DNA of 64,000 nt from positions 558,001 to 622,000 of the forward strand of contig NZNC01000015.1 of NCBI GenBank assembly GCA_002692965.1, in the 5' to 3' direction. The DNA is from Haliea sp. (lineage in GTDB: Bacteria; Pseudomonadota; Gammaproteobacteria; Pseudomonadales; Halieaceae). Numbering within the stretch: position 1 is the first letter of the stretch; each line of letters begins with the position of its first letter. Shown one piece after another: positions 6,956 to 14,988 of the stretch. The translations under genes and the position numbers were made by a program. The notes under the pieces are model-generated. The model saw nothing but the letters and a program-made list of their open reading frames with translations, was not told the origin of the DNA and searched no databases.

Positions 6956-7638
6956 GGTGCGACGTTTCCTTTGTTATCGGGTGCTGTTGTGAGGGTGGCG
7001 TGGTTGAGCAGCAGGCGCTGCAATTCGTTCTGGAATTCGGGCGAGGCGAGCCACTCGGGTCGCTCGTCGACGGCGCGGGCGGTGATGTCGGTCAGGGCCG
7101 AGGCAATCGTGAAGGCCCGCAGGGCGGCGCTATCGTGGTGGAGCCGGGGCTGGTGATGTAGCAGGAGTTCCTGCAGCCATTCTTGCAGTGACTCGATCGA
7201 GACATAACGGCTGACGCTGGTCTGTATGAGGTTGTCGAACTGGATGTCACGGTGATAGCGCTGGTAGATATCGCCGTGCTGCTCCAGCAAGCGCTGGTGG
7301 CGCCGGCAGGTTACCAGGACCAGTTCTCGCAGGGTTTCCTCCAGGGACTGCCAGCGCAGCGTCCCCAGGTAGCGGGTTTCCGCCGCCAGACGGTCGGCTT
7401 CCCCGGGAGCATCCTCCAGCAATACATCCAGCAGCACCGCCTCCTTGTTGCTGTAATACTGGTAGAAGGAGCCGATGGTGACGCCGGCCTTTTCGGCGAT
7501 ATGCCGGGCGGTCAACTTGGTGGCATCGCCCTGCTGCAGGATCTGCCGGCAGGCTTGCCTTATGGAGGCTACCAGCATGCGGGAGCGTGCCTGTCGGGGC
7601 TGGCGGCGAGTCGCCTGTAAGGGGCCGGGTGTATTCAT
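6952..7638 (-). CDS. TetR/AcrR-family transcriptional regulator
   Basis: The protein is 228 aa. An N-terminal TetR helix-turn-helix is clear at about residues 40-72: TKLTARHIAEKAGVTIGSFY followed by QYYSNKEAVL. The C-terminal part is the variable ligand domain. It leads the aldolase-dioxygenase run with a 4-nt overlap, so it most likely controls that run and itself. The about 180 nt upstream (7639-7819) is AT-richer than average and probably holds its promoter and operator; I found no perfect palindrome there to call as the operator. Confidence 0.9.
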   Translation of the reverse strand: MNTPGPLQATRRQPRQARSRMLVASIRQACRQILQQGDATKLTARHIAEKAGVTIGSFYQYYSNKEAVLLDVLLEDAPGEADRLAAETRYLGTLRWQSLEETLRELVLVTCRRHQRLLEQHGDIYQRYHRDIQFDNLIQTSVSRYVSIESLQEWLQELLLHHQPRLHHDSAALRAFTIASALTDITARAVDERPEWLASPEFQNELQRLLLNHATLTTAPDNKGNVAP

Positions 7639-7768
7639 GTCCCTTACCTTAGCGCATGCCCCGGGCCGCGCAACTCGTGTTTTCGGAACAAAAGAATATC
7701 GCCAAGTGCCTGTTTTTATTTAGGAAACACAAATATTCCGAGGGCGCTCGGATTTTTCCCTGTCGGCG

Positions 7769-7792
7769 TTAATAAGCCGGGCGGCGCCCGGC
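7769..7792 (-). terminator. Hairpin terminator after the SnoaL-like gene
   Basis: A perfect inverted repeat GCCGGGC/GCCCGGC with a GGC loop (7776-7792) lies 28 nt past the stop of the minus-strand gene ending at 7820. On the minus strand it is followed by TTATTAA, a short T-rich tail. It would separate the SnoaL/MAPEG pair from the TetR operon downstream. Confidence 0.55.
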
Positions 7793-7819
7793 CTGCGAAA
7801 GCGCTTACCGCGTCGGTTT

Positions 7820-8320
7820 CTAGCCAGCGTTCGGCATGCTGCTGCCGACATACACAATGCGGTCGGCGTCAGCGGAGAAGTCGCGCATTTCCACCGAATG
7901 GATCAGGAACTGGCTGGCGCTGATTCGCCACTCACCGTCGATGCGGCGATATTCGTCGTGGTAGGCGCCGCCCAGCTGCACGCTGCTTTTGTCCTGTGTG
8001 TTGATGCTGTGGAAGCGCAGTCCGATCTTGCCGCGGGCGCGGTCATCGCCGATCAACTCCACGATCGGATTCTGGGCGTGGTGCATGTCGATGATGTGCG
8101 GGTGGCAACCCAGCTCGACAAACACCTGCACAAAGTCATCGCGGTTATCAAAGCGACCGATATGGCCGAAGTCGATGGCAACGGGACCGGATGCGAAACA
8201 GTCCCTCACCTGTTCGGGGAGTTTCTCGTCGCAGGCGTTCAGGTAGCGATATTTGAGTTCACAGATTGCCTTGATGTCCTGCAGCTTTTGCAGCTCGCGA
8301 GCGAGAGTGTCGATATCCAT
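7820..8320 (-). CDS. SnoaL/NTF2-like protein
   Basis: From the ATG at 8320 the product is 166 aa (MDIDTLARELQKLQDIKAIC...). It has the SnoaL_4/NTF2-like pattern: an N-terminal helix with IKAICELKYRYLNACDEK, an acidic FASGPVAIDF, a central HPHIIDMHHAQNPIVEL strand region and a late YHDEYRRIDGEWRISASQFL strand pair. The fold hosts cyclases, dehydratases and hydroxysteroid isomerase-like enzymes; the reaction is not predictable. An in-frame ATG 24 codons earlier exists, but conservation starts at 8320. It sits 19 nt after a MAPEG gene on the same strand. Confidence 0.75.
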   Translation of the reverse strand: MDIDTLARELQKLQDIKAICELKYRYLNACDEKLPEQVRDCFASGPVAIDFGHIGRFDNRDDFVQVFVELGCHPHIIDMHHAQNPIVELIGDDRARGKIGLRFHSINTQDKSSVQLGGAYHDEYRRIDGEWRISASQFLIHSVEMRDFSADADRIVYVGSSMPNAG

Positions 8321-8339
8321 GCCGGGTTTCCGATTGGGT

Positions 8340-8768
8340 TTACAGGGTCGCCCGCAGAGCGCTGGCCACCAGTACTGCCAGCAGAATGGCACTGGTCAGG
8401 AATAGGAGAAAGCGCAGGGGGACGTAGTTGATGGTGGATTGTACCAGGCTGTGCACGACGCGCAGCCCGACGTAGCCCCAGGCCAGCTGCACATCCAGGC
8501 CAGAAGCGCCGCCGCTGATGGCAAGAATGCAGCAGATGGCGTAAAAGACCGTCGGCTGCTCGTGCAGGTGCACAAAGTTGTGCGCCGGCCAGTTGGCTTT
8601 GTCCGGCAGAACGCCTTCCAGATCCGCGCCACGGCGCCCGCCTGGCATGGGTTTGCTCAGGTCGATGCCGGATTTCGCGATGGCGGGGAAGCGGGTTGCA
8701 GCCAACCAGATCAACATGACCAGGGACCAGGCGGCAAGTGCGGCGGCGGGGGCGAGAATCGCAGTCAT
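8340..8768 (-). CDS. MAPEG-family membrane protein
   Basis: The 142-aa protein has four hydrophobic segments (about 3-25, 70-86, 92-108 and 118-140) and the MAPEG-type stretch PAHNFVHLHEQPTVFYAICC (about 61-80), where HNxxExP is the family hallmark. MAPEG proteins are glutathione- or eicosanoid-linked membrane enzymes in eukaryotes; bacterial members are mostly uncharacterised. A strong AAAGGAGA ribosome binding site lies upstream of the ATG at 8768. It probably forms an operon with the SnoaL-like gene downstream. Confidence 0.8.
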   Translation of the reverse strand: MTAILAPAAALAAWSLVMLIWLAATRFPAIAKSGIDLSKPMPGGRRGADLEGVLPDKANWPAHNFVHLHEQPTVFYAICCILAISGGASGLDVQLAWGYVGLRVVHSLVQSTINYVPLRFLLFLTSAILLAVLVASALRATL

Positions 8769-8900
8769 TGTTATTGTCTCCTTTGTGAGGGTTACGAAAG
8801 CCTACAGCAGGCCTCTCCGCGGCGTCTACTGTTGGCTGGACAGTAGTTGTCGTCATCCTGCCTTCCTGTGCATACTGCAGAAAGGCAGAAGAAGAGATGC

Positions 8901-9089
8901 ATGCAGCCCCCTTCACTACCCGATAATGAGCAGCAGCGCCTGCAGACCTTGCGCGGTCTGCAGCTTCTCGATAGCGGGCCCGATGAGCGTTTTGACCGGT
9001 TGACTCGTCTGGCCCTGCACATTTACGAGGTGCTCATCGCGCGGGTGAGCCGGGTGGCGCAGCTTGGTGGCGAAGGAGCAGGGTCCTGA
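8901..9089 (+). pseudogene. Truncated GAF-domain remnant before the GGDEF-EAL gene
   Basis: From the ATG at 8901 the frame reads PDNEQQRLQTLRGLQLLDSG, then PDERFDRLTRLALHIYEV. This is the standard N-terminus of GAF-domain signalling proteins (N-E-x-x-R-L-x-x-L-x-x-x-x-I-L-D-S/T-x-P-E-x-x-F-D-R-L-T-x-L-A). After about 45 residues it loses similarity and stops at 9087-9089, whose last base is the first base of the next gene's ATG. A full GAF domain needs about 150 residues, so this is a stump. It may still be translated (GAAGAAGAG lies upstream) and could couple translation of the GGDEF-EAL gene. Confidence 0.65.
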
Positions 9090-11674
9090 TGCGATGGCGA
9101 GGACGCAGGGGGGGGATCGCTGTTGCGCTATGCCTGGTCGGTCTCCCGGCGCTGATCGGCGCCGCTCGCCCGGACCCCTTGGCGCTGCGCATCGGTGTCT
9201 ATCACAACCCTCCCAAGGTTCTGGAAGCCGGCGGAGGACTGTCTGGTATTTTTGGCGATGTCATCAACGCAGTCGCCCAGCGCGAGGGATGGCAGCTCGA
9301 GCCGGTGTCCTGTGTCTGGCACGAATGCCTGGAGCAACTGGCGGAGGGAGAGCTGGACCTCTTGCCCGATACTGCCCTGAGCCAGTCGCGGGAGCGCGAA
9401 CTGCAATTCCACAAGGTCCCCGTGCTGCGCAGCTGGTCGCAGCTCTACAGTGATCGCCGCTACGATATTACCAGCCTGCTGGACCTGGAGGGGCTGCGTA
9501 TCGCGGTGGTCCGCGATTCGGTACAACAGCAGTACCTGAGCCAACTCATGGACAGTTTCGCCCTGCGCGTTGACTGGTTGCCGGTGAGTTCCTTTGAGAG
9601 CGGTTTCGATGCGGTGCAGAGTGGCCGAGCGGATGTGGTGGCTGCGAACAACTTTTACGGCGATCTTCGGGCGCGTGAGCTCAAGCTGCATGTGACGCCG
9701 GTTATTTTTCAGCCCGCCGCGCTGTACGTTGCGGCGCGCCCGGGGCTTGATTCCCGCGTGCTGTCGACCCTCGACGAGTACCTGCGGGATTGGCAGGACA
9801 CGCCGGGTTCTCCCTGGTACCGGGCCATGGAGCACTGGGGCGTTTTTGCAGAGGAGTTTCCCCTGCCGACCTCGCTGTACTGGTTGGCGGGTCTGTCATT
9901 CGCGGGGGGTATCCTCGTCTTGCTGGTGGTCGTCCTGCAGCGGCGCCGCCATCAACAGACCCTGAACCGTCTCGACCTGAGTGAGCTGCGGCTGGAGACC
10001 ATCCTCGACGGTGTCGATGCCTGTATCTTCATCAAGGATAGGTCGGGCCGATACCAGTATGTGAATCACCGCTTCGCAGAGCTGTTTGGCCGGCCGGAAA
10101 GCGCGCTGCTGGGCAAGTCGGACGGCGACCTGTTTGACGACGAGACCGCAGATCGCCTTCGCCAGGGCGATCTGCGGGTGTTCGAGGGCGGCGAAAGAAT
10201 CTCCGCCCAGGAAGACAATGTCCTGCGCGACGGCACCCGCAAGACGTTTCTTACAGTGAAGTTGCCTTTGTATGACGTGGACGGTGAGTGTTACGCCCTG
10301 AGCGGCATCGCCACGGACCTGACCGAGCACCTGCGCATCCAGGAGGCCCTGAGTCGCGCGCAGTATTACGACCCGGTGACCGGGCTGGCCAACCGCTCAA
10401 AGTTGCTTGAGTCGCTCGATCACGCCATTGCTGGCTACGCGCGCACCGGTTTCGAGGGAGCTCTGCTGGCTCTCGACCTGCGTGAATTCAGCCTGGTCAA
10501 TGACAGTCAGGGGCACGCCGCGGGGGACGAGGTTCTGCGGCTGGCGGCTTCGAGGATCGAGCGCTGTCTTTCGCAGACCGACCTCGCCGCGCGCCTGGGT
10601 GCGGATGACTTCGTGATTCTGCTCGAAGACCTCAGCGCGGACCGGGAAACCGCCATCATGGAGGCGCGGCGTCGCGCCAGCCTGCTGATGCAGTCCCTCT
10701 CGGAGCCGTATCGGCTCGCCAGTTCCGTGCAGAGTGTGGGGGCCAATATCGGTGTCACCATGTTTTCCGATCTCAACGGGGACCTGGAGACCGTGCTGCG
10801 CAATGCCGATCTGGCTCTGGCCGAGGCCCGCTCCCGGGGCGCTGGCGAGGTGAGCTTTTTCGACCCGCAAATGCAGGAGCGCGTGAACCACCGTCTGCGC
10901 CTGGAAAGCGCCCTGCGGCAGGCGATTGAAAGCGAAGCCCTGGAAATTTACCTGCAGCCACAGGTGCAGCAGGATTACCGTGTTACCGCTCTGGAGGTCC
11001 TGCTGCGCTGGGAGCACGCGGACCTGGGCCGGGTCTCGCCGGCGGAATTCATCCCATTGGCCGAAGCGACCGGCCTCATTGTGCCCTTGGGTCAGCAGGT
11101 TCTGGAGCGTGCCTGTGAGCTGCTGCAGAGCTGGCGCGACCACCCCTTGCTGTCTACCCTGAGCCTGGCGGTCAACATCAGCCCGCGGCAGTTCCATCAG
11201 GCGGATTTCGTGCACCGGGTGCAGCGTTGTCTGGAGGTCCATGCGGTGGCACCGGGAAGCCTGTTGCTGGAGGTTACCGAGGGCCTGCTGATCCAGGATA
11301 TCGAGCATGTGGCCCGGCGCATGCGACAGCTGAATGAGCTTGGTGTGCGTTTCTCCCTGGATGATTTTGGCACCGGCTACGCGTCTCTGGCCTATGTCAA
11401 AAGATTGCACCTGTCGCAGTTGAAGATTGACCAGTCTTTTGTCCGAGACCTGATCACTGACCGCAACGACGAAGTGATCGTCGCCTCGACCCTGCAGATG
11501 GGCCGCAGTCTGGGGCTCGACGTGATTGCCGAGGGGGTCGAAACCGTGAATCAGCTGAAGGCCCTGGAGGCGCTCGGCTGCCAGGGCTTTCAGGGTTACA
11601 GCATCGGGTACCCCGCCCCGGTGGCGGAATGGGAGGCGCGACTGGGGAAATCCCTGGCGCTCAATCCCGCCTAG
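9089..11674 (+). CDS. Periplasmic-sensor PAS-GGDEF-EAL protein (c-di-GMP turnover)
   Basis: The 861-aa protein has, in order: a signal/TM segment (about 8-26), a periplasmic type-3 solute-binding domain (about 30-250), a TM helix (about 264-284), a PAS domain (about 297-415), GGDEF (about 425-595) and EAL (about 602-855). The GGDEF signature is degenerate (GADDF at 504-508), so cyclase activity is doubtful. EAL motifs are largely kept: EVL at 636-638, NISPRQF, EVTEG, DDFGTGYASL, LKIDQSFV and IAEGVET, so it is probably a phosphodiesterase tuned by a small ligand such as an amino acid. It begins inside the stop of a GAF remnant and its TAG shares a CTAG with the stop of the convergent epmB gene. 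Confidence 0.92.
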   Translation: MRWRGRRGGIAVALCLVGLPALIGAARPDPLALRIGVYHNPPKVLEAGGGLSGIFGDVINAVAQREGWQLEPVSCVWHECLEQLAEGELDLLPDTALSQSRERELQFHKVPVLRSWSQLYSDRRYDITSLLDLEGLRIAVVRDSVQQQYLSQLMDSFALRVDWLPVSSFESGFDAVQSGRADVVAANNFYGDLRARELKLHVTPVIFQPAALYVAARPGLDSRVLSTLDEYLRDWQDTPGSPWYRAMEHWGVFAEEFPLPTSLYWLAGLSFAGGILVLLVVVLQRRRHQQTLNRLDLSELRLETILDGVDACIFIKDRSGRYQYVNHRFAELFGRPESALLGKSDGDLFDDETADRLRQGDLRVFEGGERISAQEDNVLRDGTRKTFLTVKLPLYDVDGECYALSGIATDLTEHLRIQEALSRAQYYDPVTGLANRSKLLESLDHAIAGYARTGFEGALLALDLREFSLVNDSQGHAAGDEVLRLAASRIERCLSQTDLAARLGADDFVILLEDLSADRETAIMEARRRASLLMQSLSEPYRLASSVQSVGANIGVTMFSDLNGDLETVLRNADLALAEARSRGAGEVSFFDPQMQERVNHRLRLESALRQAIESEALEIYLQPQVQQDYRVTALEVLLRWEHADLGRVSPAEFIPLAEATGLIVPLGQQVLERACELLQSWRDHPLLSTLSLAVNISPRQFHQADFVHRVQRCLEVHAVAPGSLLLEVTEGLLIQDIEHVARRMRQLNELGVRFSLDDFGTGYASLAYVKRLHLSQLKIDQSFVRDLITDRNDEVIVASTLQMGRSLGLDVIAEGVETVNQLKALEALGCQGFQGYSIGYPAPVAEWEARLGKSLALNPA

Positions 11675-12696
11675 CCGGCGGTCACGGCCATCTTGGCGGG
11701 GGCGCCGGCGACCTCCCGGACCAGGCGCGGCAGCAGGTAGCCAGGCAGCCGGGCAGCCATGGCATGGTGCAGTTCCAGCGCCAGGGCTTCGGGAATGTCG
11801 AAATGGCTGGCGCCGTCGACCTTGTCCAGCAGGTGCAGGTAGTAGGGGAGTACGCCCAGCTCGAAGAGCCGCTCGGCGAGCTGTAGTTGCGCGTCCAGGT
11901 TGTCGTTGACACCTCTGAGTAGTACCGCCTGGTTCAACAGGGTGATACCGGCAGCGGCCATCTGCCTGCAACTGTCGGCAACCGCGGCGTCCAGCTCCCG
12001 GTGATGGTTGCTGTGCAGCACCACAACGCAGGGCAGGCGCGTGCCGGCGAGCGCCTGCAGCAGGCCGTCTGTCACGCGCTCGGGGATTACCACGGGAAGG
12101 CGCGTATGTACCCGCAGTCGTTTCACGTGCGGAATCGCGGCAATGCTCTGCACCAGTTCCGCCAGGGCCCTGTCACCTGCGACCAGGGGGTCGCCGCCAC
12201 TGAGAATGACCTCGTGAACTTCCGGGTCGGCGGCGATGTAATCCAGTGCCTCACCCCACTCCTTGCGGCTGTTCTGGTTGTCGCCGTAGGGGAAGTGGCG
12301 ACGGAAGCAGTAGCGACAGTGAATGGCGCAGCTGCCGGTTACTACCAGCAGCAGTCGGCCATGGTATTTGTGGATCACCCCGCGGCGGGGGTTGGCATCG
12401 CCCTGCTCGCCCGTGGGATCGGCGCCAAAGCCCGGTGCTGGCAGGGTTTCCTCGCGCACTGCCAGTACCTGCCGCAACAGCGGGTCGTTCGGGTCACCGC
12501 GGCGCATGCGCGCGGCGAAGGCCCGCGGCACCCGCAGGGGAAAGGTGCGCGCGGCCTCGGCACTCAGGCCCAGTGCTTCACTGTCCAGGCCCAGGCTTGC
12601 CAGCAACTCTTCACCGGAGCTAATCAGGTCGGCCATGGCCTCCCGCCAGGACTCCCTCGGGGCCTGGGTGGTGGCGATAAGGTGCGCGTCAGCCAT
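11671..12696 (-). CDS. epmB: EpmB-type radical SAM lysine 2,3-aminomutase (EF-P beta-lysylation)
   Basis: The 341-aa protein has the radical-SAM cluster C123-x3-C127-x2-C130 in SCAIHCRYCFRRHFPYGDN, the KYHGRLLLVVT strand before it and the VILSGGDPLV SAM-binding loop after. This length and layout match EpmB (YjeK), which makes (R)-beta-lysine for EpmA to attach to elongation factor P. It is shorter than clostridial lysine 2,3-aminomutase, as expected. Commonly epmB lies beside efp; here efp is not in the neighbourhood. Instead the gene overlaps the upstream glycosyltransferase by 8 nt and is probably translated with it. Confidence 0.9.
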   Translation of the reverse strand: MADAHLIATTQAPRESWREAMADLISSGEELLASLGLDSEALGLSAEAARTFPLRVPRAFAARMRRGDPNDPLLRQVLAVREETLPAPGFGADPTGEQGDANPRRGVIHKYHGRLLLVVTGSCAIHCRYCFRRHFPYGDNQNSRKEWGEALDYIAADPEVHEVILSGGDPLVAGDRALAELVQSIAAIPHVKRLRVHTRLPVVIPERVTDGLLQALAGTRLPCVVVLHSNHHRELDAAVADSCRQMAAAGITLLNQAVLLRGVNDNLDAQLQLAERLFELGVLPYYLHLLDKVDGASHFDIPEALALELHHAMAARLPGYLLPRLVREVAGAPAKMAVTAG

Positions 12697-13525
12697 AGAT
12701 GCCCAGCCGTCGTTTCAGTAACAGTCCCGCCAGGCCCAACCGGCTCTGCACACGGTTGGCGAGGCTGCGCCAGCGCCAGCGCGCGACGGGCTCCAGCCCG
12801 GCGAGGACCTCGCTTTGCACTGCCGGGTCGGGGAAAAAGTCCGCGACCTCGGCGGCCGCCACGTCCCCGTAACCCTGGAATTCGTTGGTCTTGTTCTGCG
12901 CGTGGATCACCGAGAGCCAGCTGCGCTGGCCGCGAATGCGCTGTACCCGGGGCTCGCGCTTCCAGCTGCCGTGGCTGCGGTGCCACACGCTGCGGGGCGC
13001 CTGGTTGCGCTCGATCAGGGTGACGAAGGGGTTGCAGGGGTCCAGCGCGCGGCCCAGCCGGTGGCGCGGCTGGATTTCCAGCGTGTAGCCGTCGACCAGG
13101 TCCAGCAGCAGATAGGGCTGTGCCTGGAAGGCCTGCTGCAGCAGCGCGATGTGACCCGGGTGCAGACAGTCGTCGTTGTCCAGCCGGCTGCTCATGACCC
13201 AGTTCTCGGCGCTGGCCGCGAGACGTTGCTGCACATCGGGCAGGAAGGCGGCCATGCCTTCGACGAAGACCGGCTCCAGCTGCGGGCAGCGCTCGCGACA
13301 GCGTGCGATGCGGGCCCGCCAGGCCTCGCTGGTATCCGTGTCGAAGTAAACCAGCCAGCGGAAGTCGCCGCAGTGCTGCGCCGCTACCGATGGCAGGCAA
13401 AAGCGTTCAAACAGCGCGAAGCGATGGTCCAGCCAGGCGTCGTCAAGCACTCGCGAGTGCGACTTGGTGGTGGTCCAGTCGGGCTGGCGCAGATTGAAAC
13501 GGGTAATAAGGAAGTGCTGGAACAT
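12689..13525 (-). CDS. Putative rhamnosyltransferase-like glycosyltransferase
   Basis: The 278-aa protein begins FQHFLITRFNLRQ and continues with FERFCLPSVAAQHCGDFRWL and VYFDTDTSE, then SSRLDNDDCLHPGHI, a DxDD-type nucleotide-sugar/metal site. This pattern fits the Pfam group called putative rhamnosyl transferase (GT-A-like fold). There is no signal peptide; it acts in the cytoplasm on an unknown acceptor. The stop overlaps the epmB start by 8 nt. An interesting but unproven idea is that it modifies a protein, since EF-P is rhamnosylated by a different enzyme (EarP) in some bacteria; this protein does not look like EarP. Confidence 0.7.
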   Translation of the reverse strand: MFQHFLITRFNLRQPDWTTTKSHSRVLDDAWLDHRFALFERFCLPSVAAQHCGDFRWLVYFDTDTSEAWRARIARCRERCPQLEPVFVEGMAAFLPDVQQRLAASAENWVMSSRLDNDDCLHPGHIALLQQAFQAQPYLLLDLVDGYTLEIQPRHRLGRALDPCNPFVTLIERNQAPRSVWHRSHGSWKREPRVQRIRGQRSWLSVIHAQNKTNEFQGYGDVAAAEVADFFPDPAVQSEVLAGLEPVARWRWRSLANRVQSRLGLAGLLLKRRLGIYG

Positions 13526-13578
13526 GCGCTCCGCCGGAATCTCGGGCTGGTGATCAGGACCAGTGGCTTTGCGGCGGC

Positions 13579-14862
13579 TCAGCCGAGCCGGTCGCGCAGG
13601 CTGTAGAATAACATGCCTGCCACCAGGCCGGGCCAGCGCAGCAGGGTGCCCCCGGGAAAACGTCGCGAGGGAACGCCGGCCATCAGCTCGAAGCGCTCGG
13701 GCTGGCCGTCAATGGCCTCCGCCAGCAACTTGCCCGCGAGGGTGGCGATGGGTACACCGTGGCCTGAATAGCCGTGGGCGTAGAGAATACGCGGTGACAG
13801 TCGCCCGAAGTCGGGCATGCGGTTGAGGGTGATGGCGAGTGTGCCGCCCCAGCCGTAGTCGATGCGCGTGTGTTCCAGCTCTGGATAGATACGCAGCATG
13901 TACTTGCGCACAAAGCCGGCGATGTCGCGGGGGAAGCGCCGGGAGTAGGATTCGCCGCCGCCAAACAGCAGGCGGTTGTCGGCGGAGAGCTTCCAGTAAT
14001 TGATCACGAACAGGGTGTCCGACATCGACACGCGGTCGCGGATCAGGCGTCGCGCGGTTTCCTCCGGCAGAGGCTCGGTCGCCAGCATGTAGTTGTTGAT
14101 GGGCATGATGTAGCCGGCGGTGCGCGGCTCCAGACGCCCCAGGTAGCCATTGCAGCCGAGCACCAGGTAATCGGCCTCGACTTCACCGTGGGTGGTGCGC
14201 ACGCGGATCGTGCGACCCTCCCGGTAGCCGGTGACCCGGCTGTCCTCGTAAATCTCTGCCCCCAGGTCCCGGGCGGCGGCCGCCAGTCCGAGTGCATAGT
14301 TCAGCGGGTGAAGGTGGCGCGCGTCGCTGTCGAGCACGCCGCCGTGGAAGCCCTGCCCGGAGGTCATCTCGCGCAACTCCTCCGGTGGTACCCAGCGGCG
14401 TCCCTCGTAGCCGTAGGCTGTGCTCAGGTGCTCAACTTCCTCCTGCAGCCAGGCCGCGTCGCCGGGTTTGGCTGCGACATGCAGATTACCGCTGCCCAGC
14501 TCGCAGTTGATGGCGTGGGTGTCGATCAGTTCGCGCACCGTGGCCACGGACTCGAGGCCGAGGTCCCACAGTTGTCTGGCGCGCTCCAGGCCCACCCACT
14601 TTTCCAGCTGCTCCTGATCGGCGCGCTGCCCGGTTCCCACGTGCCCGCCGTTGCGCCCGGAGGCGCCCCATCCCACCCGGTTGGCTTCCAGCAGGGCGAC
14701 GCTGTAGCCCCGCCGGCGCAGGTGGATGGCGGTGGACAAACCGGTATAGCCACCCCCGATGACACAGACGTCGGCACGCTGTTGCCCGCGCAGTGCCGGG
14801 AAGCGCAGCGCCGGACGGGCGGTGGCGGCGTACCAGGAATCGATGTGGTCCTGCGGTTGCAT
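13579..14862 (-). CDS. FAD-dependent amine/amino-acid oxidoreductase (DAO family, PuuB-like)
   Basis: The 427-aa protein has the N-terminal FAD motif DVCVIGGGYTGLSTAIHL (about 31-48, GxGxxG type) and GWGASGRNGGHVG (about 64-76), typical of gamma-glutamylputrescine oxidase (PuuB/OrdL) relatives in the DAO family. The C-terminal DYGWGGTLAIT and ILYAHGYSGHGVPIA match the family's late flavin contacts. It lies head to head with a gamma-glutamylputrescine synthetase-like gene (start 14989), a pairing known from polyamine catabolism. The usual aldehyde dehydrogenase and hydrolase of that pathway are not nearby. Confidence 0.85.
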   Translation of the reverse strand: MQPQDHIDSWYAATARPALRFPALRGQQRADVCVIGGGYTGLSTAIHLRRRGYSVALLEANRVGWGASGRNGGHVGTGQRADQEQLEKWVGLERARQLWDLGLESVATVRELIDTHAINCELGSGNLHVAAKPGDAAWLQEEVEHLSTAYGYEGRRWVPPEELREMTSGQGFHGGVLDSDARHLHPLNYALGLAAAARDLGAEIYEDSRVTGYREGRTIRVRTTHGEVEADYLVLGCNGYLGRLEPRTAGYIMPINNYMLATEPLPEETARRLIRDRVSMSDTLFVINYWKLSADNRLLFGGGESYSRRFPRDIAGFVRKYMLRIYPELEHTRIDYGWGGTLAITLNRMPDFGRLSPRILYAHGYSGHGVPIATLAGKLLAEAIDGQPERFELMAGVPSRRFPGGTLLRWPGLVAGMLFYSLRDRLG

Positions 14863-14988
14863 GGTGTCAGTATAGGGGCGGAATAGGGCTGTTCAGGATA
14901 ACACGTTAGGGGTAAGCCTTTGGCCGGCCCCCTTGCCCAGTGCCGACAAAGTCGGGATACTCGTGGCTTTCCCGTTTCGGGGATCTGC

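Noticed and set aside
7639-7766. TetR operator palindrome in the gap upstream of the TetR gene
   Set aside because: Fragments such as CGGAA repeat in both directions (near 7684 and 7736), but no extended symmetric site could be defended.
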